From: an uncultured Porphyromonas sp.
GTDB lineage: Bacteria; Bacteroidota; Bacteroidia; Bacteroidales; Porphyromonadaceae
Length of the DNA stretch: 7,086 nucleotides
Direction: 5' to 3'
Assembly (NCBI GenBank): GCA_947253195.1
Contig: CAMXXM010000075.1
Coordinates: 1 to 7,086, forward strand
Every line of letters begins with the position of its first letter. Within the stretch, counting starts at the first letter, position 1. The notes beneath the pieces are model-generated. The model had not been told where the DNA came from. It worked only from the letters and a program-made list of their open reading frames with translations, and did not search any database. Made by a program: the position numbers and the translations under genes. This document shows, piece by piece, positions 1 to 5,733 of this stretch.

Positions 1-140
1 GAGCTGAAGACCTCCTTGATCATCAGGTGGTCGTCGCTGACCCGCTTCTCTTCCTGCTCCGGTCGGGTGAGTCCGAGACAGCTACTGAGGAGTAGCACCA
101 GTATCGGAAGGAGATAGGAGGGATATATCTTCGTTTTCAT
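1..140 (-). CDS. lipoprotein, N-terminal fragment (possibly DUF4876-like)
   Basis: This is the last gene visible in the receptor operon; only its first 46 codons are present and it continues past the left edge. The start at 138-140 lies 18 bp after the stop of the preceding lipoprotein gene. Residues 1-21 form a lipoprotein signal peptide: a Lys-containing n-region (MKTKIYPSY), a Leu-rich core, and the lipobox LLSSC with Cys21 as predicted lipidated residue. A charged linker (RPEQEEKRVSDDH) follows, then LMIKEVFS. That last stretch resembles, from memory, the opening of DUF4876 lipoproteins, which often sit downstream of TonB receptors in Bacteroidota; too little is visible to prove it. It could instead be a third relative of the two upstream lipoproteins, whose 482-residue member has a similar VMIKEG segment. 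The acidic residues are not right after the Cys, so a Bacteroidota surface-export signal is not evident. Confidence is high for lipoprotein, low for family. Confidence 0.8.
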   Translation of the reverse strand, partial: MKTKIYPSYLLPILVLLLSSCLGLTRPEQEEKRVSDDHLMIKEVFS

Positions 141-158
141 GTCAATAGGATTGTGTAA

Positions 159-1607
159 TCAGAGAAACCATGACCCGTAGCCGTTGCCACCGGTACCGGT
201 CACGCCGTGTGTCTTGAGGTTGGAGACCGCCTCATACGCCTCTTGAGGCTTCAGCCCGATCTCCCGTCCCAGCTGGAAGTAGTAGGGCTCATTGGGATCC
301 GGGTCCGTAGGGTCGCTGTCAAAGACGGTGGCGTACTGCTTCATCGGGATATTGATCCGGATGATCTCCTGCCAGCCCGACTCGGGTCGCAGATCGTCAA
401 AGTCAGCGCAGACAAAGTCGTTGTGAGGCGCCTTGCCATTGCGCGCATGCTCCGCATCCTTATCCGCGGGGATGACCCTTTTCTTACCTTTTTCGCACTT
501 CATCACCTGTACGGCGAGGTAAAACTGGGGCTGGAGGTAGCTTCCCCGCTCATACTTTATCCCACCGCCCATATGTGGCTTCGTTCGTGCCAGAGGCCAC
601 TGCCGGTAGTCGGCGCCCTCATCCTGGAAGTCAAATTCGAGGTGCCCCTTCAGACCTACATAGTCCTGGTCCTGGGGCAGCGAGGCGAGGTAGTACTGGC
701 TCCGGATCAATGGTGGCAGGAGACGGATGTTGTAGAGAGTCCGCACGCCATCCGCCATATCGTCCTGTGTCCAGGTGTCACGATAGGTGTAGGTGAAGAT
801 GTAGGGTCGCGTCAGAGCCCTCCGCTCCTCCAAGCTCTTCGCGCCGGCAAAGAGGGCGGCCGGAACAGGCTTCTCCTCTCTGAAGGCACGCTCATCCAGC
901 GCCATCGGTCGGTCGATCATGGTCATCTCCTCGGGTGAGAGACCATTGCGGAAGCGCACGTCCATCACGTCGTAGGGCTGACCCTTGTCGTCTCGGTCAC
1001 TGACGGAGAAGAAGAGCTGATACTCCTCTGAGGCGTCGTAGATCTTGTCGTTGATCGGGTTCCCCTTCTTGTCATAGAAGTAGAGGCAGAGTCCCCAGAG
1101 CTTCTTCGTCCCACCGATGATGCGGAAGTACTCCGGTCCCACTGTGTCAAGCGCCTGTCCCTTCTCCTTCGCTGCCTCCAGCTCCAGGAAGGTCGCTGTC
1201 GACTCTCGATCCATCTCCACGCGGATGCCGTCGGGGGTATTGTGGATGACGCAGAATTGCTCCTGCTTCCAGGGTGCATTGGGGTAGACGTAGTTGCCGT
1301 GGAGCTTGCCCTGACCATGATCGTGCCCTTCCTTGATCATCACGAGGCAGGTGGCCCAGTCGGCGAAGGCACCGTCGGGGTCGGGATTTGGGAGTGTCCC
1401 CTCCACCACGGGTCCGTGGTCCTCCTCGGTGGCGAGGTGCTTGTCGAGGAAGTAGAGGTCCGCCTTGGTCGTGGGGGTCTTCTTATTGATCAGTGGATTG
1501 CGATCCTCCGGGACGGAGACGTCGAAGAGCATAAACTTGCGGCACCCGCTGCAGAGTAAGAGCAGCGAAGTAAGCATCAGGAGTATGGGAGTCTTGATGG
1601 TCTGCAT
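159..1607 (-). CDS. lipoprotein with GHDHG...HG motif, putative metal-binding partner of the TonB receptor
   Basis: A 482-residue protein with a lipoprotein signal peptide: hydrophobic residues 7-19 and lipobox LCSGC, giving lipidated Cys22. The protein should be anchored in the envelope, probably the outer membrane. I do not recognise a named family, though unnamed Prevotella/Porphyromonas lipoproteins with a GHxHG motif come to mind. Visible landmarks are GHDHGQGKLHG (94-104), YDKKGNPIN (178-186), YQLFF (196-200), YIFTYTYRDT (269-278), GLKGHLEF (318-325), FYLAVQV (362-368) and a Gly-rich tail ending GYGSWFL. The order of these blocks matches the 460-residue protein encoded just upstream, so the two are divergent tandem paralogues. 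The three histidines in 11 residues could bind a divalent metal or haem; this is inference. The gene starts 12 bp after the upstream stop, so it is almost certainly cotranscribed. Nothing suggests truncation or frameshift. Confidence 0.88.
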   Translation of the reverse strand: MQTIKTPILLMLTSLLLLCSGCRKFMLFDVSVPEDRNPLINKKTPTTKADLYFLDKHLATEEDHGPVVEGTLPNPDPDGAFADWATCLVMIKEGHDHGQGKLHGNYVYPNAPWKQEQFCVIHNTPDGIRVEMDRESTATFLELEAAKEKGQALDTVGPEYFRIIGGTKKLWGLCLYFYDKKGNPINDKIYDASEEYQLFFSVSDRDDKGQPYDVMDVRFRNGLSPEEMTMIDRPMALDERAFREEKPVPAALFAGAKSLEERRALTRPYIFTYTYRDTWTQDDMADGVRTLYNIRLLPPLIRSQYYLASLPQDQDYVGLKGHLEFDFQDEGADYRQWPLARTKPHMGGGIKYERGSYLQPQFYLAVQVMKCEKGKKRVIPADKDAEHARNGKAPHNDFVCADFDDLRPESGWQEIIRINIPMKQYATVFDSDPTDPDPNEPYYFQLGREIGLKPQEAYEAVSNLKTHGVTGTGGNGYGSWFL

Positions 1608-1619
1608 GGCTGTGTGATC

Positions 1620-3002
1620 TTAGAATAATACACTCGGACGGCGACGATAGTAGCTATTGTCCTCTCCGTAAAACATCTCCCTCAGCTCCGTCTCCGAGGC
1701 GTCGGGGTAGTACCGCCTGACATCGCTCACCAGTCGCTCCACGGGTCCGTCAGCATCAGCGATCACCCGCACGGAGATCGGGTAGCACATATCAAAGCTA
1801 TTCCACGAGCGGGAGATCTCGTGGGACTTATAGGTGGTCACGCCGTCAAAGGGTGAAGCTTGGTTTCCTCCGTTGGTCATGTATTTCCCAAAGAGAAATC
1901 GGGTGCTCTCCGCATTGCTCGGCTGTGTCAGGATGTGTGCGATGGAGACCTTTAGCTGGAAGAGGATGTCCGACTTCTTAAAGTTGAGTATCCCCTTCAT
2001 CCCCATCGGCTCCAGCGGGTACTGCCCGCCGTCACCCTCCTCGTAGATCCCACGGCGGAAGCGGAGGAGATTGACGATGTGTCCCGTCCGGATCCGTCCG
2101 AGGTCGTCCTGATCCTCAAGGACTGTCCCGAGAGACTCCTCCACAGGGTCGGTGTCTCGGTACTCGTAGTCAAAGATCTCCGGCGTGAGCTTATTGAGTG
2201 CATAGGAGTCAAGCGACTTGTAGAGCCGGTAGTCCCTCCCTTGATACCGGTAGGTCTCCTCCACACTCTTGGTAGAGGTGCGCCGCTCCGACTCGAGTGC
2301 CAGAGCGTAGTCGTACCGCAGACCATCGGGCTTATGACCCTCAGTGGGGACAAAGACATTTGCCTGCGACATACGGGTCGCCGGGAGTAATCCCCCGCCG
2401 GCATCGGTCTCAAAGGTATAGCGGTCAATGTAGAGACTATCCGGTGTCATGGGGAAGGCGATCGGCAGTCCGGAGAGAGAGTAATTGTCGATGGTGAAGA
2501 AGTGCTGGTGCACGAGGATGGTCGAGTTGGGGTCATCGTAGCCGACGTCCCTCGGTGTCTTACCCTCCATGGCGTGCCAGCGAGTGAATTGGTGGTTGAT
2601 CAGCTGACCATTTATGTCGTAGTACTTCAGCTCGAGCGCATAGCAGTACCTACTGCTCTTCACCACGTCGAAGTGCTCCCTCGGTGAGACGATCGTCATA
2701 TTCCCATCGTCATCCTTGGAGATCTTGATCTCTTGGTAGAGGGGCACCGGCGTGGGCTTTTGGTCATCTAGGTCGTAGGCGGTGAAGTAGTAAGGCTCAT
2801 CGCTCACCTCGCCCGCCGGATCAGCGTGCCGCACCGCCAGTCTAAGGATTGCCTGCACGGTGTAGATCTGCTCGTGTCCCACCACCACGGTCTCGATGAA
2901 GGGGGCGGGTGCTTTCACTATCTTCTGCATCGTATCCTTGCAGCTCGTGAGAGCCAGGAGGAGGATAGCGATGGCGGGTAATATCTGTCTCGTCATATTC
3001 AT
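1620..3002 (-). CDS. lipoprotein, paralogue of the next gene; receptor-associated
   Basis: A 460-residue protein with a lipoprotein signal: hydrophobic residues 8-18 and lipobox LALTSC, giving lipidated Cys21. The residues after it (KDTMQ) match the acidic Bacteroidota surface-export signal only weakly. No named family is recognised. Landmarks are YYDINGQLIN (127-136), ILVHQHFFTID (162-172), IFDYEYRDTD (276-285), GMKGILNF (334-341) and FQLKVSIAHI (348-357). Each has a counterpart in the same order in the 482-residue protein that follows, which indicates an old tandem duplication. Where the paralogue has GHDHGQGKLHG this protein has RHADPAGEVSDEP, so the His cluster is missing there, but it has HQH where the paralogue has YQL. 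The start is 6 bp after the receptor stop, suggesting translational coupling. Met3 is an alternative start (MNMTR), and no Shine-Dalgarno decides between them. The role is inferred: an envelope accessory protein of the receptor. Confidence 0.88.
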   Translation of the reverse strand: MNMTRQILPAIAILLLALTSCKDTMQKIVKAPAPFIETVVVGHEQIYTVQAILRLAVRHADPAGEVSDEPYYFTAYDLDDQKPTPVPLYQEIKISKDDDGNMTIVSPREHFDVVKSSRYCYALELKYYDINGQLINHQFTRWHAMEGKTPRDVGYDDPNSTILVHQHFFTIDNYSLSGLPIAFPMTPDSLYIDRYTFETDAGGGLLPATRMSQANVFVPTEGHKPDGLRYDYALALESERRTSTKSVEETYRYQGRDYRLYKSLDSYALNKLTPEIFDYEYRDTDPVEESLGTVLEDQDDLGRIRTGHIVNLLRFRRGIYEEGDGGQYPLEPMGMKGILNFKKSDILFQLKVSIAHILTQPSNAESTRFLFGKYMTNGGNQASPFDGVTTYKSHEISRSWNSFDMCYPISVRVIADADGPVERLVSDVRRYYPDASETELREMFYGEDNSYYRRRPSVLF

Positions 3003-3008
3003 TTTGCT

Positions 3009-5387
3009 TTAAAACTCTACTACGGTGCGGATCGTATACTTAGCTCCCATCGCGTGAGCAAAGAAGCGGAAGCGGTCGGTGTACTCCTTGTACAGAGCGT
3101 TCAGCATATTGTCAGCCACCAGCATCAGCTTGACGCTTCGTCCGCCGGGGAGATCATACTTCAGCTCTGCATTGGCATTGAGGAGGAAGTAGGGATCCGG
3201 GGAGTCAGGTGCCAGGTCTTTCTCCGGATCAAAGCGCACCTGCTTTGTCACATACTTACCGTCCAGCGTCACGTCGGCGTGCCACCTCCGCTCCTTACCG
3301 AAGTCGATCCGGTAATTGGCACCCAGACCATAGCGATCCGAGGGCATAAAGGGCAGCCAGCAGTTCTGCGTGAGGTTGCGGGCGTTGATCCACTCACCGG
3401 TCATCTCTATCGAGAGACCGCTCAGCGGCTCCACCCTGACGAGGAGGTCCCCGCCAAAGAGTCGGGCGTTGTCTTGACCGTAGACGAATTGCGGGTACTT
3501 CCCGCTCGGGTGATTGTGGAAGCGTCTCGCCCCCTGCCCGATATTGTCGTAGATGTAGTTGTGTACGTACTGGAAGAAAGCACTCGGCTCGATCAACAGC
3601 CACTCATTGCGGTAGCCCATTCCGAGGACCGGCTTCACGCCCACCTCCGGGAGGAGATCCTTATTTCCCACCACCCAGTATGTGCCGTGGTGGAGACCGG
3701 TGGCGTAGAGCTCGTTGATGTCCGGCGGTCTCCAGGCAAGCCCGACATTGAGCCGCACGTCATAGTTGTCGTTCAGCCGATAGTGCGCCGCCAGGCTGCC
3801 CGTGATGGCGGCGTAGACCTTAAAGTCCCTGTAGTACTTAAAGGAAGCGAGACTCGTGTAGCCATGCACGTCCATGGCTTTGTAGTCGTACCGCAGACCT
3901 CCTGAGAGGTCGAGGTTGCCGAGCTTCATCTTGTGGATCACGAAGCCCCCGAGGGTCAGTGCGGCAAAGTTGGGGATAAAGGCGGGCTGCTTCGTCCCGG
4001 GGACATTGTAGTTGTACTGATAGCTGGAGCAGAGACCCGCCTGAGTAGACATACCGAGCACCTTCCAGTCACCTTCCCACGCCAGGTCAGAGGTCATGGT
4101 GGAGAGGAGGAGGTCCTGCATCGGCAGCCAGCTGAGGTCATCCCGCTTACGGTTCTCAAATTCCTGCCTCAGGTTATCCTGATACGATACCTTCAGCTCC
4201 AGATTATGCCCCTCCGCCACGCGGTAGTCCACCTCGCCCTTGAGGGTAAAGTGCTGTGTCTGCTGGAAGGGCGGCTTGATCTCGTAAGAGAAAGGCTTGA
4301 TCATGCTCTCATCCGGGCGCCCAATCTCGAAGCGTGTCATCAGCTGCTCAAGGTCGGAGACGGAGCTGAAGAAGTAGATCCCGCTGCGAGACGTATAGAG
4401 GCTCGAGAAGAGCGTAGCCGTGATAGGGCCATGCTCGTAACCGGCGTAGGCGGAGAAACCGATGTTGTTAAATCCCGTGTTATTGAGCAGATACTCCGCC
4501 GTCCCATAGTCGCCGGACTTATTGTACATCGCGTGGAGACGCAGCCCCCAGTCTCGGTAGCCGACCTCCACCGATCCCGCACCATCAAAGGCCCGCCCAT
4601 TGGTTGCGTATCCGAGGTTGATCTTGCTCCGTGCGTAGAGTCGCCTGTGTCCATAGGGGAGGGTCGCTTGATTGAAGAGCACGACGCCACCGAGAGCACC
4701 CTGACCATAGCGGACGCTCTCCGCCCCCTTGATCACCTCGATGATCGAGGCACCGGTATGGTCGATCTCCGGAGCGTGATCCTCACCCCAGCTCTGGCTC
4801 TCAAGGCGGACACCGTTGTTGACCAGCACGATGCGGCTGCTGTGCATCCCCTGGATCACCGGCTTGGAGATACTGCTCCCGGCACTGATGGTACTGACCC
4901 CGGGGACAGACTCAAGGAGCTTGGCAAGATTGAGCGACGTCCCTTTCTCTAGTGTCGCCGCCTCCACAGCCACTGCCTGCTGGAGATTGGTCGTGTGCTT
5001 GAGCCGACCCTCTACGACTAATTCGTCAAATAAGGTGGCATCCTCCTCCAGTCGAATCGTCAGTCGACCCTCCTTGCCCAGTGTGATCGTTTTCTCATAA
5101 GGTCTGAAGCCGAGAAACGAGGCAGAGATCTTCGCTCTCTGTGTCCCTGGAGCAAAGGCGAGCGTGCATCGCCCCTGAGGATCGGGTACCTGGGTGCGAC
5201 GAGCAGAGGGCGACTTGACGATGGCTCCGACGACGGGCTCTCCGCTGTCCGCCTCCACGATGGTGATGACGAGCAGAAGATCCTTGGGGTCCGTCTCTGT
5301 CGCCCTCGCCTCCGGTGTCAGAAGCGACAGCGTCAAGAGCAGCGGGACAAGGATCCTGCAGATGCTGCGTAGTGGTGACTTGTGCAT
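3009..5387 (-). CDS. TonB-dependent outer-membrane receptor, ZnuD-like lineage
   Basis: A 792-residue gated outer-membrane importer powered by TonB-ExbBD; first gene of the operon. Residues 1-29 are a Sec signal peptide, likely cut after ARA. Residues about 38-113 form a carboxypeptidase-regulatory-like domain, common on Bacteroidota receptors. DELVVEGR (121-128) is the probable TonB-box region. The plug spans about 130-240, with LLESVPGVSTISAG, PVIQGMHSSRIVLVNNGVR and VIKGAESVRYGQGALGGVV. The rest is a beta-barrel ending in aromatic Phe792. Resemblance to Neisseria ZnuD is visible in GEDHAPEID (201-209; SPDHA in ZnuD), KSGDYG (290-295), NELYATGLHHG (558-568) followed by VGNKDLLPE (573-581), and a C-terminus of YKEYTDRFRFFAHAMG type. 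From memory, the ZnuD zinc site includes the Asp-His of SPDHA and a His of the ELYAHGKH region; Asp203-His204 and His566/His567 would correspond. ZnuD's long His-rich loop is absent. Substrate is unproven; haem or a metallophore is possible. Confidence 0.95.
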   Translation of the reverse strand: MHKSPLRSICRILVPLLLTLSLLTPEARATETDPKDLLLVITIVEADSGEPVVGAIVKSPSARRTQVPDPQGRCTLAFAPGTQRAKISASFLGFRPYEKTITLGKEGRLTIRLEEDATLFDELVVEGRLKHTTNLQQAVAVEAATLEKGTSLNLAKLLESVPGVSTISAGSSISKPVIQGMHSSRIVLVNNGVRLESQSWGEDHAPEIDHTGASIIEVIKGAESVRYGQGALGGVVLFNQATLPYGHRRLYARSKINLGYATNGRAFDGAGSVEVGYRDWGLRLHAMYNKSGDYGTAEYLLNNTGFNNIGFSAYAGYEHGPITATLFSSLYTSRSGIYFFSSVSDLEQLMTRFEIGRPDESMIKPFSYEIKPPFQQTQHFTLKGEVDYRVAEGHNLELKVSYQDNLRQEFENRKRDDLSWLPMQDLLLSTMTSDLAWEGDWKVLGMSTQAGLCSSYQYNYNVPGTKQPAFIPNFAALTLGGFVIHKMKLGNLDLSGGLRYDYKAMDVHGYTSLASFKYYRDFKVYAAITGSLAAHYRLNDNYDVRLNVGLAWRPPDINELYATGLHHGTYWVVGNKDLLPEVGVKPVLGMGYRNEWLLIEPSAFFQYVHNYIYDNIGQGARRFHNHPSGKYPQFVYGQDNARLFGGDLLVRVEPLSGLSIEMTGEWINARNLTQNCWLPFMPSDRYGLGANYRIDFGKERRWHADVTLDGKYVTKQVRFDPEKDLAPDSPDPYFLLNANAELKYDLPGGRSVKLMLVADNMLNALYKEYTDRFRFFAHAMGAKYTIRTVVEF

Positions 5388-5395
5388 GGGACTAT

Positions 5396-5401
5396 ATCCT
5401 T
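5396..5401 (-). promoter_or_regulatory. ribosome binding site of the TonB receptor gene
   Basis: On the minus strand AAGGAT sits 8 nt before the ATG at 5387. It supports this start and is one of only two clear Shine-Dalgarno-like sites in the window; the lipoprotein starts downstream have none obvious and probably rely on coupling or A-rich leaders. Confidence 0.55.
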
Positions 5402-5411
5402 ACGAGTGATG

Positions 5412-5429
5412 ATTGCCGGCAGAGGCAAT
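5412..5429 (-). promoter_or_regulatory. inverted repeat / hairpin in the receptor leader
   Basis: Perfect 6-bp arms ATTGCC (5412-5417) and GGCAAT (5424-5429) enclose a 6-nt loop. The palindrome TGCCGGCA (5414-5421) overlaps them and offers a competing fold. The element lies in the predicted 5' untranslated region, about 10 nt ahead of the ribosome binding site, where a hairpin or bound protein could affect translation. The function is unknown. Confidence 0.4.
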
Positions 5430-5453
5430 GCAGTTTTATGATTTTTTATACCA

Positions 5454-5473
5454 AGTGTGACTTATTTTACACT
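5454..5473. promoter_or_regulatory. CRP/FNR-like interrupted palindrome, candidate operator
   Basis: Half-sites AGTGTGA (5454-5460) and TTACACT (5467-5473) are inverted repeats with one mismatch and a 6-bp spacer. The core TGTGA-N6-TTACA differs by one base from the TGTGA-N6-TCACA pattern of CRP-family regulators. It covers roughly +1 to +20 of the predicted receptor promoter, a position that would favour repression over activation. Which regulator binds, if any, is unknown. Confidence 0.4.
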
Positions 5474-5477
5474 GCCG

Positions 5478-5510
5478 CAAAGGTAGGAGCTAATAGGACG
5501 CTATTCCATA
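5478..5510 (-). promoter_or_regulatory. Bacteroidota-type promoter of the receptor operon
   Basis: Read on the minus strand, TACCTTTG (5485 to 5478) is a perfect match to the Bacteroidota -7 consensus TAnnTTTG and is followed by CGGC. TATG (5510 to 5507), 21 nt upstream, matches the -33 TTTG element at three of four bases. The start site would fall near 5471-5475, giving a leader of about 85 nt. Confidence 0.6.
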
Positions 5511-5694
5511 CTCACTTATGGGTATTTTCCTCCCTGCTTTACACCCACAAGGGACGATGTCGCTTGGTGGCAATAGTCGTTGTGAGAAAGGTTTTTTCTT
5601 TTACCGCTATTAGTCCGGTGTGTGCTTGGGAGGGGGTTGATTTATTGTCGTGCGGACTCCGGAGCCCGATAGACCCGCTCCCTCGGGCGCTATT
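5499..5694 (+). repeat. three direct copies of heptamer CGCTATT
   Basis: CGCTATT occurs at 5499-5505, 5605-5611 and 5688-5694, all in the same orientation. The first copy lies in the spacer of the receptor promoter, where it also forms a small hairpin with AATAG at 5492-5496. The third lies just 4 bp ahead of the uvrB -7 element. The copies could be a shared operator or chance. Confidence 0.3.
5664..5688. promoter_or_regulatory. GC-rich inverted repeat upstream of uvrB promoter core
   Basis: Perfect 6-bp arms GCCCGA (5664-5669) and TCGGGC (5683-5688) flank a 13-nt loop, ending 10 bp before the uvrB -7 element, that is over the place where a -33 box should be. It could be an operator. TATTTT follows it, but no gene upstream on this strand needs a terminator, so a terminator is less likely. 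Confidence 0.3.
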
Positions 5695-5698
5695 TTGG

Positions 5699-5706
5699 TA
5701 CCTTTG
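5699..5706 (+). promoter_or_regulatory. Bacteroidota-type -7 element of uvrB
   Basis: TACCTTTG matches TAnnTTTG exactly and is identical to the core found for the receptor operon. No TTTG is visible at the expected -33 distance. Transcription would begin near 5710-5713, leaving a short leader of about 20-24 nt to the ATG at 5734. Confidence 0.5.
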
Positions 5707-5719
5707 TCGGGAGAGACAG

Positions 5720-5724
5720 AGGAG
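5720..5724 (+). promoter_or_regulatory. ribosome binding site of uvrB
   Basis: AGGAG within a purine-rich run lies 9 nt before the ATG at 5734 and fixes this start, which also gives the expected short UvrB N-terminus (Phe-Glu-Leu before SSYKPTGDQP). Confidence 0.6.
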
Positions 5725-5733
5725 AGAGACAAG

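Larger units (their letters stand above)
5388..5733. other. divergent intergenic region between receptor operon and uvrB
   Basis: About 346 bp separate the two divergent start codons. No reading frame here has a plausible start, ribosome binding site and protein-like composition, and I see no tRNA or rRNA. The part near the receptor gene is visibly more AT-rich than the flanking genes. It contains two oppositely oriented promoter cores with the same sequence, a palindrome and a hairpin in the receptor leader, three copies of CGCTATT, and an inverted repeat upstream of uvrB. The stretch around 5581-5605 (GAAAGGTTTTTTCTTTT) is a weak hairpin plus T-tract, and no upstream gene needs a terminator there. 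Confidence 0.8.

Noticed and set aside
207..1559. Plus-strand reading frames opposite the 482-residue lipoprotein gene (up to 243 aa)
   Set aside because: They lack signal peptides, motifs or upstream signals and mirror a well-supported lipoprotein gene; GC-rich codons keep the opposite strand open.
3054..4952. Long plus-strand open frames (283 and 339 aa) opposite the TonB receptor
   Set aside because: They are antisense to a receptor with clear plug and barrel motifs, and their translations are low in recognisable structure and rich in Val/Leu/Arg/His as expected of antisense shadows.
1..5387. SusC/SusD-type polysaccharide utilisation locus
   Set aside because: The receptor is about 790 residues rather than about 1000, none of the lipoproteins resembles SusD, and no glycosidase or sensor gene is present.
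5581..5611. Hairpin with T-tract (GAAAG...CTTTT) as a terminator
   Set aside because: The stem is short and AT-rich, and no gene on either strand ends nearby because the flanking genes diverge.
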